Shown: piece after piece, positions 22,685-30,218 of the stretch
Layout of the letters: every line of letters starts with the position of its first letter
Numbering within the stretch: position 1 is the first letter of the stretch
Origin: Pseudomonadota bacterium
Lineage (GTDB): Bacteria > Pseudomonadota > Alphaproteobacteria > Rhizobiales > Hyphomicrobiaceae
Length of the DNA stretch: 64,000 nt
NCBI GenBank assembly: GCA_023405815.1
Contig: JAEXXM010000056.1
Coordinates: forward strand, 1-64,000
Direction: 5' to 3'
The notes under the pieces: model-generated
Seen by the model: only the letters and a program-made list of their open reading frames with translations
What the model was told of the DNA's origin: nothing
The model's database searches: none
Position numbers and translations under genes: made by a program

Positions 22685-24660
22685 TCATCGAGCTGGGACA
22701 CTTCGCGCTGGTGCTGGCGCTGCTGATCGCGATCTTGCAGACGGTCGTGCCGGCCTACGGCGCGCATGTGCGTGATCCCCGGCTCATGGCCGTCGCCGAG
22801 CCGGCGGCGCTGTGCCAGCTCGGGCTGCTGCTCGTTGCGTTCCTGGCGCTGACGCAGGCGTACGTAATGTCCGACTTCTCGGTCGCGAACGTCGCGGCGA
22901 ACTCGCACTCGACGAAGCCGATGCTCTACCGGATCTCGGGCGTGTGGGGAAACCACGAAGGCTCGATGTTGCTGTGGGTGCTGATCCTTGCACTGTTCGG
23001 AGCGGCCGTCGCCGCGTTCGGGCGCAACCTTCCGGCGTCGCTGAAGGCCAACGTGCTCGCGGTGCAGGCATCGATCGCGGTGGCGTTCATCCTCTTCATC
23101 CTGCTGACGTCAAACCCGTTCCTGCGCATCGATCCGCCGCCGGCGGACGGCAACGGTCTCAATCCGATCCTGCAGGACCCGGCGCTCGCGTTCCATCCGC
23201 CCTTCCTCTACACGGGCTATGTCGGCTTCTCGATCGCCTACTCGTTCGCGATGGCGGCGCTGATCGACGGGCGCATCGATGCCGCGTGGGCGCGCTGGGT
23301 GCGGCCGTGGACGCTCGCGGCATGGATGTTCCTGACGCTTGGCATCGCCATGGGCTCGTGGTGGGCGTACTACGAACTCGGCTGGGGCGGCTGGTGGTTC
23401 TGGGACCCGGTCGAGAATGCGTCGTTCATGCCCTGGCTGGCGGGCACTGCGCTTTTGCATTCGGCGCTGGTGATGGAGAAGCGCGACGCGCTGAAGGTAT
23501 GGACGGTGCTGCTGGCGATCCTCACCTTCTCGCTGTCGCTCATGGGAACGTTTCTCGTACGCTCGGGCATCCTGACGTCGGTGCACGCGTTCGCCGTCGA
23601 TCCCAAGCGCGGCGTGTTCGTGCTCGCTATCATGACGGTGTTCACCGGCGGCGCGCTGGCGCTGTTCGCTTTGCGTGCGCGCGACCTGCGCCAAGGCGGC
23701 ATCTTCGCGCCCATCAGCCGTGAAGGCGGCCTCGTCCTCAACAACATCCTTTTGACGGTGGCGTGCGCCACGGTGTTCGTCGGCACGCTCTATCCGCTGC
23801 TGCTGGAATCGCTGACGGGCGACAAGATATCGGTTGGACCGCCGTATTTCGACTGGACGTTCGGCCCGCTGATGGTGCCGCTCTTGCTGGTGCTGCCGTT
23901 CGGTCCATTCCTTGCCTGGAAGCGCGGCGACGCCTACGCCGCAGCGCAGCGGCTGATGTTCGCGGCGCTGGTGGCGGTCGTCATCATGGCCATGGGCTGG
24001 GCGTTCATTCACCGCGGTCCGGTGCTGGCGCCGTTCGGCCTGGCGCTGGGCGCGTTCGTGATGATGGGGTCGATCTCCGATCTCGCATGGCGTGCGCGCT
24101 TCGGGAGCGTGCCGCTCGGGGAGGCGTGGCGGCGGCTTTGGGGTTTGCCGCGCTCGGCCATCGGCACGGCGCTGGCGCATTTCGGCGTCGGCATGATGGT
24201 CGTCGGCATCGTGGCGACGAGCGCCTATCGCGAGGAGAAGATCCTCGTCATGAAGCCGGGCGAGCAAGTGGCCATCCACGGCTACGACATCACGTTCCGG
24301 GGCGTGGCACCGACGACGGGACCTAACTATCGCGAGGAAGTCGGCGTGTTCGACGTTGCGCGGTCCGGCGGCTCGGTTACGCGCCTCGAGCCGGCGCGAC
24401 GCATCTACGACATGCCGCCAGAGCCGACGACGGAGGCGGGCATTCACGCCGGTTGGCGCGGTGATCTCTACGTGGTGCTGGGCGATGCGCAGGCCGCCGG
24501 CGGGTATGCGGTGCGCGCCTACTTCAATCCGCTGGTGCGGTTCATCTGGCTCGGCGCTGTCGTCATGTTCATCGCCGGCGGCATCTCGCTTTCCGACCGG
24601 CGCCTGCGTGTCGGGGCTCCGGGCCGCGCACGCCGCATCGTAGCGGCGCCGGCAGAATGA
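22681..24660 (+). CDS. ccmF: Haem lyase subunit CcmF (CycK)
   Basis: 659 residues, GTG start overlapping the ccmE stop. Polytopic membrane protein with the WWD haem-handling motif WGGWWFWDPVENASFMPWLA near residue 235 and conserved histidines (SHSTKPMLYRISGVWGNHEG; AFHPPFLYTGYVGFSIAYSF). Attaches haem to apocytochromes together with CcmH/CcmI. Overlaps ccmH by 4 nt (ATGA). Confidence 0.96.
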   Translation: MIIELGHFALVLALLIAILQTVVPAYGAHVRDPRLMAVAEPAALCQLGLLLVAFLALTQAYVMSDFSVANVAANSHSTKPMLYRISGVWGNHEGSMLLWVLILALFGAAVAAFGRNLPASLKANVLAVQASIAVAFILFILLTSNPFLRIDPPPADGNGLNPILQDPALAFHPPFLYTGYVGFSIAYSFAMAALIDGRIDAAWARWVRPWTLAAWMFLTLGIAMGSWWAYYELGWGGWWFWDPVENASFMPWLAGTALLHSALVMEKRDALKVWTVLLAILTFSLSLMGTFLVRSGILTSVHAFAVDPKRGVFVLAIMTVFTGGALALFALRARDLRQGGIFAPISREGGLVLNNILLTVACATVFVGTLYPLLLESLTGDKISVGPPYFDWTFGPLMVPLLLVLPFGPFLAWKRGDAYAAAQRLMFAALVAVVIMAMGWAFIHRGPVLAPFGLALGAFVMMGSISDLAWRARFGSVPLGEAWRRLWGLPRSAIGTALAHFGVGMMVVGIVATSAYREEKILVMKPGEQVAIHGYDITFRGVAPTTGPNYREEVGVFDVARSGGSVTRLEPARRIYDMPPEPTTEAGIHAGWRGDLYVVLGDAQAAGGYAVRAYFNPLVRFIWLGAVVMFIAGGISLSDRRLRVGAPGRARRIVAAPAE

Positions 24661-25160
24661 GACACTTTTCATCAGTTCTCGTGCTCATCGGCATCCTTGC
24701 AGGAGCGGGGGCGGCGCTGGCGGTCGAGCCGGACGAGATACTGGCCGATCCCGCACTCGAGGCGCGCGCGCGGAGCATCTCCTCAGGGCTGCGTTGCCTC
24801 GTCTGCCAGAACCAGTCGATCGACGACAGCAATGCACCCCTGGCGCGCGACCTTCGCGTTCTCGTGCGCGAGCGGCTCAAGGCAGGCGACAGCGATGCCC
24901 AGGTAATGCAGTTCGTCGAGGACCGCTACGGCGAGTTCGTGCTGCTGCGGCCGCCACTGTCGTGGCGCACCGTGCTGCTCTGGGTGGCGCCCTTGGTGGC
25001 GCTACTGATCGCAGTGTGGGTGAGCGTGCGCGGCTGGCGCAGGCGCCAGTCGCAAGCCGCAGTAGCGGGCGCAAACCTCGCGCCGCTCTCTGCGGACGAG
25101 GAGAGCAAGTTGCGAAAGATCCTCGCGGATAGTTCAGGTGACCCGCCGACGGCGGGCTAG
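24657..25160 (+). CDS. ccmH: Cytochrome c maturation thioreductase CcmH (CycL)
   Basis: 167 residues: signal/TM at the N-terminus, redox motif LRCLVCQNQSIDDSNAPLAR (C46-x2-C49), and a C-terminal TM (TVLLWVAPLVALLIAVWVSV). Reduces the CxxCH cysteines of apocytochrome c. Last gene of the ccm operon; it ends 4 nt inside the convergent protease gene. Confidence 0.95.
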   Translation: MRHFSSVLVLIGILAGAGAALAVEPDEILADPALEARARSISSGLRCLVCQNQSIDDSNAPLARDLRVLVRERLKAGDSDAQVMQFVEDRYGEFVLLRPPLSWRTVLLWVAPLVALLIAVWVSVRGWRRRQSQAAVAGANLAPLSADEESKLRKILADSSGDPPTAG

Positions 25161-26305
25161 TGCGCGCCGGTCGCCGCTGTCGTGCGCGCGCCGGTGATCT
25201 TGCCGGTGACGAGTTGGCTTTCGCCTTTCAAGGCTTGCAGCACGGCGAGGGTGGCAAAGCCGGTTACCGGCATGTGCGCGGCCCGCTGGTAGCGCTCGAT
25301 CGCGAGCTGCAGGGCAGGACCGTAGCGGCCGTCACGGGGGCCGGAATAGAGCGCGCTCGCGGCGAGCGCTTCCTGCAATTGGCGGATATCCTTGCGGCTC
25401 GTCAGCGTGTCGGCGTTGATGAATGCGGCGAGGCGAGGCGCGAAGGCCTGGGCATTGACGCCGGTGTTGGCGACATCGTCGGATTTGAAGCGATGCAGGA
25501 CCTCGCCGTTGAGCATGATCACCTTCGACTGAACGTAGGTTCCGACATTGATGCCAACGACTTCCGGGCCGTCGACGCCATCGACGAGGAGCGGCGATCC
25601 CGATGAGGCCGCACCCGTATCGCAGGTGTGCAGAAGGAGCTGGTCGGGGTCGTAGAAGTCGCGCTTGATCGTCGGCCAGTCGGCGTCGGTGAAGTTGCGT
25701 TTGACATTGCATCCGGTGGCGAGTGTCGGCTGCCACTTGGGCAGGTCGCGGTGATAGGCGATGTTGAACACGCGTCCCTTGTCGGCGAGGGCCAGCACCT
25801 CATCGACGGGCCTGGCGCTGATCCTCAAAGTGCCAGCGCTGCAGGCGGGCTGGGCGAGGCGCACCATGGCCCAGTCGCGCGTCGCATCGATCGGCGGGCG
25901 CACGCTGAGCTTCGTCGAGCCGGAGGTGACGTTCGCCTCCGGCACGCCTTCTCCGGCGCCGGCGATCTTCACGTTCTGATTCGTGCCGTGGAGCTTGAAC
26001 GCCAGCTCGGAGAGGCGGAGCGGCTGCTCTCCGCTGGTACGGTAAAGACAGTGCGCGGCGGTCATCACAACGTCGGGGGCGACGCAGAAGGCAGTGCAGA
26101 CGGACTGGGACTTGGAATCGAAGAAAACGCCCAGCTTCGTCCCGGTTTGGCGCAGCGTCTCCGGCAACGGGCCCCGCTGGTCAGTGCCGAAAACGGACGC
26201 GGCGGCAGGGATTGCGGCAGCAATCAGGACGGCGACCGCGCCCAGCCCCAGTACGGCTTTGAGACGTCGAAATCCCTCAGCAGAAGAGCAATTTACGCGC
26301 TTCAT
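25157..26305 (-). CDS. Exported trypsin-like serine protease with C-terminal peptidoglycan-binding domain
   Basis: 382 residues from ATG at 26305 (an upstream in-frame ATG at 26332 lacks a ribosome binding site). Signal peptide AVLGLGAVAVLIAAAIPAAA. The S1-fold triad is visible: His in VVMTAAHCLYR, Asp in DATRDWAMVRLAQPA, Ser in DTGAASSGSPLLVDGVDGPE. About residues 300-365 (RKDIRQLQEALAASALYSGP, YGPALQLAIERYQRAAHMPV) are a PG_binding_1-like repeat. Two extra disulfide-type cysteine pairs. Periplasmic; target unknown. Confidence 0.85.
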   Translation of the reverse strand: MKRVNCSSAEGFRRLKAVLGLGAVAVLIAAAIPAAASVFGTDQRGPLPETLRQTGTKLGVFFDSKSQSVCTAFCVAPDVVMTAAHCLYRTSGEQPLRLSELAFKLHGTNQNVKIAGAGEGVPEANVTSGSTKLSVRPPIDATRDWAMVRLAQPACSAGTLRISARPVDEVLALADKGRVFNIAYHRDLPKWQPTLATGCNVKRNFTDADWPTIKRDFYDPDQLLLHTCDTGAASSGSPLLVDGVDGPEVVGINVGTYVQSKVIMLNGEVLHRFKSDDVANTGVNAQAFAPRLAAFINADTLTSRKDIRQLQEALAASALYSGPRDGRYGPALQLAIERYQRAAHMPVTGFATLAVLQALKGESQLVTGKITGARTTAATGAH

Positions 26306-26450
26306 GCAACCTGCCCCCGGTCGTCCGGCCATGATGAACAGCCCCTTTATTACGAACTGTTAAGGCAATCGAAAGGCTGCCGTAATCCCCGTTTCGCTAG
26401 GCCTCAATGCGAAGGTTCCCCTGCTTCGCCAAGAATGGAGGTTCGTGCGC

Positions 26451-27989
26451 ATGGCAACCCAACCCAGCTCGACCGAGGTCGTAGCAAAGAGCGGGCCAAC
26501 GAGAACGACAGGTCGCGATCTGCGCCGCCTGGCCGCCGCTGCGGTGGTCGGTGCCGGTCTGGTGGGCTTCGGCATGTCGGAGTACTCGGCGCCTGCCGTC
26601 GCGCAGTTCAAGCCCGGCACGCCAGCTGAGACGCTCTCGTTCGCCGAGATCGTCGAGCGCGTGAAGCCGGCAGTGGTCTCGATCTCGACAACCAACGAGG
26701 TGAAGGTCGCCGACAAACGCGGCGGCGGACGCTCGTTCGAGGGCATCCCCGGCCTTCCCGAAGACCACCCGCTGAACGAGTTCTTCAAGAACATGCCGCA
26801 GGGCCCCGGCAACAATCCGATGCAGCAGCGTCCGCGCCAGGCGGCCGGCTCCGGCTTCGTCGTTTCGTCCGACGGCTACATCGTCACCAACAACCACGTC
26901 GTCGACGGCGCCACCAAGGTGAAGGTGAGCTTCGACGACCAGGAAGAGATCGACGCGAGGATCGTCGGCACCGATCCGCGCACAGACCTGGCGCTGCTCA
27001 AGATCGAGCCGAAGAAGCCCTTGACCGTCGTCAAGCTCGCGGAGAAGAACCCGCGCGTCGGCGACTGGGTGCTCGCGGTCGGCAATCCGTTCGGTCTCGG
27101 CGGCACCGTGACCGCGGGTATCGTCTCCGCGCTCGCCCGCAACATCGGCGGCCCGTACGACTACATGCAGATCGACGCGGCGGTGAACCACGGCAACTCC
27201 GGCGGCCCGACCTTCAATCTCGAGGGTGACGTCGTCGGTGTGAACACCGCGATCTACAGCCCGACCGGCGGCAACGTCGGCATCGCCTTCGCAGTGCCCG
27301 CGGACACGGTGAAGCGTGTCGTCGAGCAGCTCGAGAAGGGCGGCAAGGTGAGCCGCGGCTGGTTGGGCGTGAAGATCCAGAACATCGACAAGGATCTCGC
27401 GGGCAGCCTGGGCCTCAAGGAGGCGAAGGGCGCCATCGTCAGCGAGGTGATGAAGGACGGCCCTGCGGCCGACGCCGGCCTCAAGGTCGAGGACGCAATC
27501 CTGCAGGTCGACGATAAGAAGATCGAGGATAGTCGCGATCTCGCCCGCACCATCGCCGATCTGCCGGCCAAGGCCACCGTCGACGTCAAGGTGTGGCGGA
27601 ACAAGGGCGAGCAGACCGTCAAGGTGAAGCTCGGAACCTATCCGGCCAATGCCGAGGCGGTTGAAAACAACGAGGAGCAGCCCGAGGAGCAGAAGGACCT
27701 CGGCGGCAACGTCGACCTGAAGCAGCTTGGCCTCAGCGTGAAGTCGGGCCCGGGCAAGGACGGCGGCGTCGTCGTCTCCGACGTCGATCCGAACTCCGAC
27801 GCCGCACTCAAGGGTATCAAGGAGGGCGACATCGTCCTCAAGGCCGGCAACGAGACGGTCAACACGCCTCAGGACGTGGCCAAGGCAGTCAAGAAGGCCC
27901 AGGACGACGGGCTGCCGGCTGTCATGTTCCACATCAAGAAGAGCGGCGACCAGACGGTCCTCGTCGCCATCCCGCTCAACAAGAGCTGA
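26451..27989 (+). CDS. degP: Do/HtrA family periplasmic serine endoprotease
   Basis: 512 residues. ATG at 26451 preferred over GTG 26445, because GGAGG at 26437 is then 9 nt away. Membrane/signal segment LAAAAVVGAGLVGFGM. Triad: His in IVTNNHVVDGA (about 146), Asp in TDLALLKIEPK (about 178), Ser in NHGNSGGPTFN (about 249). PDZ1 about 285-375 (SRGWLGVKIQNIDKDLAGSL), PDZ2 about 415-505. Degrades and refolds damaged envelope proteins. Lies between the ccm genes and a two-component pair, as in rhizobia. Confidence 0.95.
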   Translation: MATQPSSTEVVAKSGPTRTTGRDLRRLAAAAVVGAGLVGFGMSEYSAPAVAQFKPGTPAETLSFAEIVERVKPAVVSISTTNEVKVADKRGGGRSFEGIPGLPEDHPLNEFFKNMPQGPGNNPMQQRPRQAAGSGFVVSSDGYIVTNNHVVDGATKVKVSFDDQEEIDARIVGTDPRTDLALLKIEPKKPLTVVKLAEKNPRVGDWVLAVGNPFGLGGTVTAGIVSALARNIGGPYDYMQIDAAVNHGNSGGPTFNLEGDVVGVNTAIYSPTGGNVGIAFAVPADTVKRVVEQLEKGGKVSRGWLGVKIQNIDKDLAGSLGLKEAKGAIVSEVMKDGPAADAGLKVEDAILQVDDKKIEDSRDLARTIADLPAKATVDVKVWRNKGEQTVKVKLGTYPANAEAVENNEEQPEEQKDLGGNVDLKQLGLSVKSGPGKDGGVVVSDVDPNSDAALKGIKEGDIVLKAGNETVNTPQDVAKAVKKAQDDGLPAVMFHIKKSGDQTVLVAIPLNKS

Positions 27990-28013
27990 GCAGGACGGCA
28001 GTCTTGAACGAAT

Positions 28014-28049
28014 GGCGGCCCGCACCCTCAGGAGAGAGTGCGGGCCGCC
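28014..28049. terminator. Perfect 12-bp hairpin after degP
   Basis: GGCGGCCCGCAC / GTGCGGGCCGCC with a 12-base loop, 24 bp after the degP stop and 60 bp before the regulator start. No U-run follows. Confidence 0.6.
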
Positions 28050-28108
28050 TCGACGTTCGGGGCATGGCGGGGCAGAATGCCGAATCGGCAAACTCGAGCG
28101 GTGAGACG

Positions 28109-28789
28109 ATGCACGTGCTGGTGGTCGAGGACGACCGGGAAACCGCGCAATTCCTGCAGAAGGCCCTGAAGGAAAGCGGCCATGCCGCCGATCTCGCGGA
28201 GGACGGCGAGACGGGCCAGACGCTGGCCGAGCAGGGCGTCTACGACGTGCTCATCGTCGACCGGATGCTGCCGCGTCTCGACGGCCTCAGCATGATCCGC
28301 GAGATACGGGCCAAGGGCATTCGCACCCCCGTGCTCATCCTCTCGGCGCTGGGCGAGGTCGACGATCGCGTCAAAGGCTTGCGGGCCGGTGGCGACGACT
28401 ACCTGACAAAGCCCTATGCCTACTCGGAGCTGCTCGCCCGGGTCGAAGCCCTGGCGCGCCGCGCCGTGCCGGAGGAGCAGGAGACGCGCTACGTCGTCGA
28501 CGGGTTGGTGCTCGACCGACTGTCACACCGGGTGACGCGCGACGGCGAGCCGATCCAATTGCAGCCGCGCGAGTACCGACTTCTCGAATACCTGATGAAG
28601 CACGCGGGGCAGGTGGTGACGCGTACCATGCTGCTGGAGCACGTGTGGGACTATCACTTCGATCCGCAGACCAACGTCATCGACGTGCACGTCTCGCGGC
28701 TCAGGGCCAAGATCGACAAGAACTTCGAAAAGCCTCTTCTGCATACCGTGCGCGGGGCGGGATATACGATCCGCGATGGCTCTGCCTGA
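28109..28789 (+). CDS. OmpR-family response regulator
   Basis: 226 residues; ATG at 28109 aligns with the canonical receiver start MHVLVVEDDRETA. Asp near 51 in VLIVDRMLPRLDGLS, Lys in GGDDYLTKPYAYSELLARVE; winged helix 130-226 (LQPREYRLLEYLMKHAGQVV, TNVIDVHVSRLRAKIDKNFE). Overlaps the kinase gene by 14 nt. The pairing downstream of degP suggests envelope-stress control, but the regulon cannot be read from the sequence. Confidence 0.92.
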   Translation: MHVLVVEDDRETAQFLQKALKESGHAADLAEDGETGQTLAEQGVYDVLIVDRMLPRLDGLSMIREIRAKGIRTPVLILSALGEVDDRVKGLRAGGDDYLTKPYAYSELLARVEALARRAVPEEQETRYVVDGLVLDRLSHRVTRDGEPIQLQPREYRLLEYLMKHAGQVVTRTMLLEHVWDYHFDPQTNVIDVHVSRLRAKIDKNFEKPLLHTVRGAGYTIRDGSA

Positions 28790-30176
28790 ACGCCTCCTCC
28801 GCGCCGTTTCGACGACGTCGTTCCGCGTCGCAGCGGTAACGGTCGCGGCATATCTTGCATTTGCGGGACTCGTCGTCGGTGTCCTGCTGTGGCAGACGAA
28901 CAGGGTGCTGACGAGCCAGGTGCTGGCGACACTCGACGGCGAGGCGCAGCAGCTCAAGACCGAGGTGCAGGCAGGCGGTGCGCCGGCGTTGGTGCGCGCC
29001 GTCGAAACGCGCAGCCGCTCGGGCGGGCCCGGGCTCTACTATCTCGGCGATGCGGCGGGTACCAAGCTAGCCGGCAATCTCAGCCGCCTGCCTCCTGAAA
29101 TCGTCGGAAGTGCTAGCGGCGGCGTGTTCCGCTATTCGCCCGACATCGCCAGCGCGCGCGAGCACCTTGCCGCCGCCATACCGGTCAACGTCGGGCACGG
29201 CCTGCAGCTCATCGTCGGCCGCGACGTAGAGGATCAGCGGCGCTTCGCCAGTGAGATGGGCACCGTCTATTTTCTCGCTCTGGGCTTCCTGACGCTGGGC
29301 GGGCTCGTTGCGGGGGTCGCGATCGGGCGCGTAGCGTTGCGACGTATCGAGACGATCAACGTTGCGGCCCAGTCGATCATGGCTGGCGACATGTCGCGGC
29401 GCATCGCCGTCAGCGGGACAGGCGATGAGTTCGACGCGCTCGCCACGAACCTCAATGCAATGCTCGACCGTATCGAAGCGCTGATGAACGGGTTGCGCGA
29501 AGTCTCCGACAACATCGCGCACGATCTGAAGACGCCGCTCACCCGCCTGCGCAACTCGGCAGAGGCGGCGCTGCGCGAGAGAGGCGAGGAGGCATATCGG
29601 GAAGGCCTCGAGCATACGATCGAGAAGGCCGACGAGCTGATCAAGACGTTCAACAGCCTGCTGCTGGTCGCCCGGCTGGAGGCGGGGGCGTTGGAGGGCA
29701 ACGCGGAGCGCTTCGACCTCGGCCGCGCGGTGCGCGATGTCGCCGAGCTCTACGAGCCGGTCGCCGAGGAGCGCGGCATGGTGCTCGCGGTCAAGGTCGG
29801 GGCGGGTCCGGAGTTCACCGGAAATCAACAGCTCATCGTGCAGGCCGTGGTCAACCTGATCGAGAATGCCATCAAGTACTCGGGCAAGCGGGAGAACAAG
29901 AGCGACGCGCTGATCTCGGTCGGCCTTAGCGAGCGCGCCGACGGCATCGACATCACGGTGGCCGACAATGGCCCCGGCATTGCTCCGGAAGACCGCGAGC
30001 GCGTGCTGAAGCGTTTCGTGCGGCTGGAGAAGAGCCGCACTGAACCGGGGACGGGGCTGGGCCTCAGCCTGGTGCAGGCCGTGGCGCGCCTGCACGGCGG
30101 CGGGGTGCGGCTCGAGGACAATCATCCCGGATTGCGCGTGGTGCTGACGCTTCCGAAGCGCTCGTCCGACAGCTAA
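28776..30176 (+). CDS. HAMP sensor histidine kinase partner of the 28109 regulator
   Basis: 466 residues. TM1 about 22-42, periplasmic loop about 43-165, TM2 about 167-190, HAMP about 190-243. H-box SDNIAHDLKTPLTRLRNSAE, N-box VVNLIENAIKYSGKRENKSD, G1 VADNGPGIAPEDRERV, G2 GTGLGLSLVQAVARLHGGGV. All kinase motifs are intact. Confidence 0.93.
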   Translation: MALPERLLRAVSTTSFRVAAVTVAAYLAFAGLVVGVLLWQTNRVLTSQVLATLDGEAQQLKTEVQAGGAPALVRAVETRSRSGGPGLYYLGDAAGTKLAGNLSRLPPEIVGSASGGVFRYSPDIASAREHLAAAIPVNVGHGLQLIVGRDVEDQRRFASEMGTVYFLALGFLTLGGLVAGVAIGRVALRRIETINVAAQSIMAGDMSRRIAVSGTGDEFDALATNLNAMLDRIEALMNGLREVSDNIAHDLKTPLTRLRNSAEAALRERGEEAYREGLEHTIEKADELIKTFNSLLLVARLEAGALEGNAERFDLGRAVRDVAELYEPVAEERGMVLAVKVGAGPEFTGNQQLIVQAVVNLIENAIKYSGKRENKSDALISVGLSERADGIDITVADNGPGIAPEDRERVLKRFVRLEKSRTEPGTGLGLSLVQAVARLHGGGVRLEDNHPGLRVVLTLPKRSSDS

Positions 30177-30218
30177 GAGGAAGGCACTTTCGGCTCCAAT
30201 CCGGTCCGGGCGCTTAGA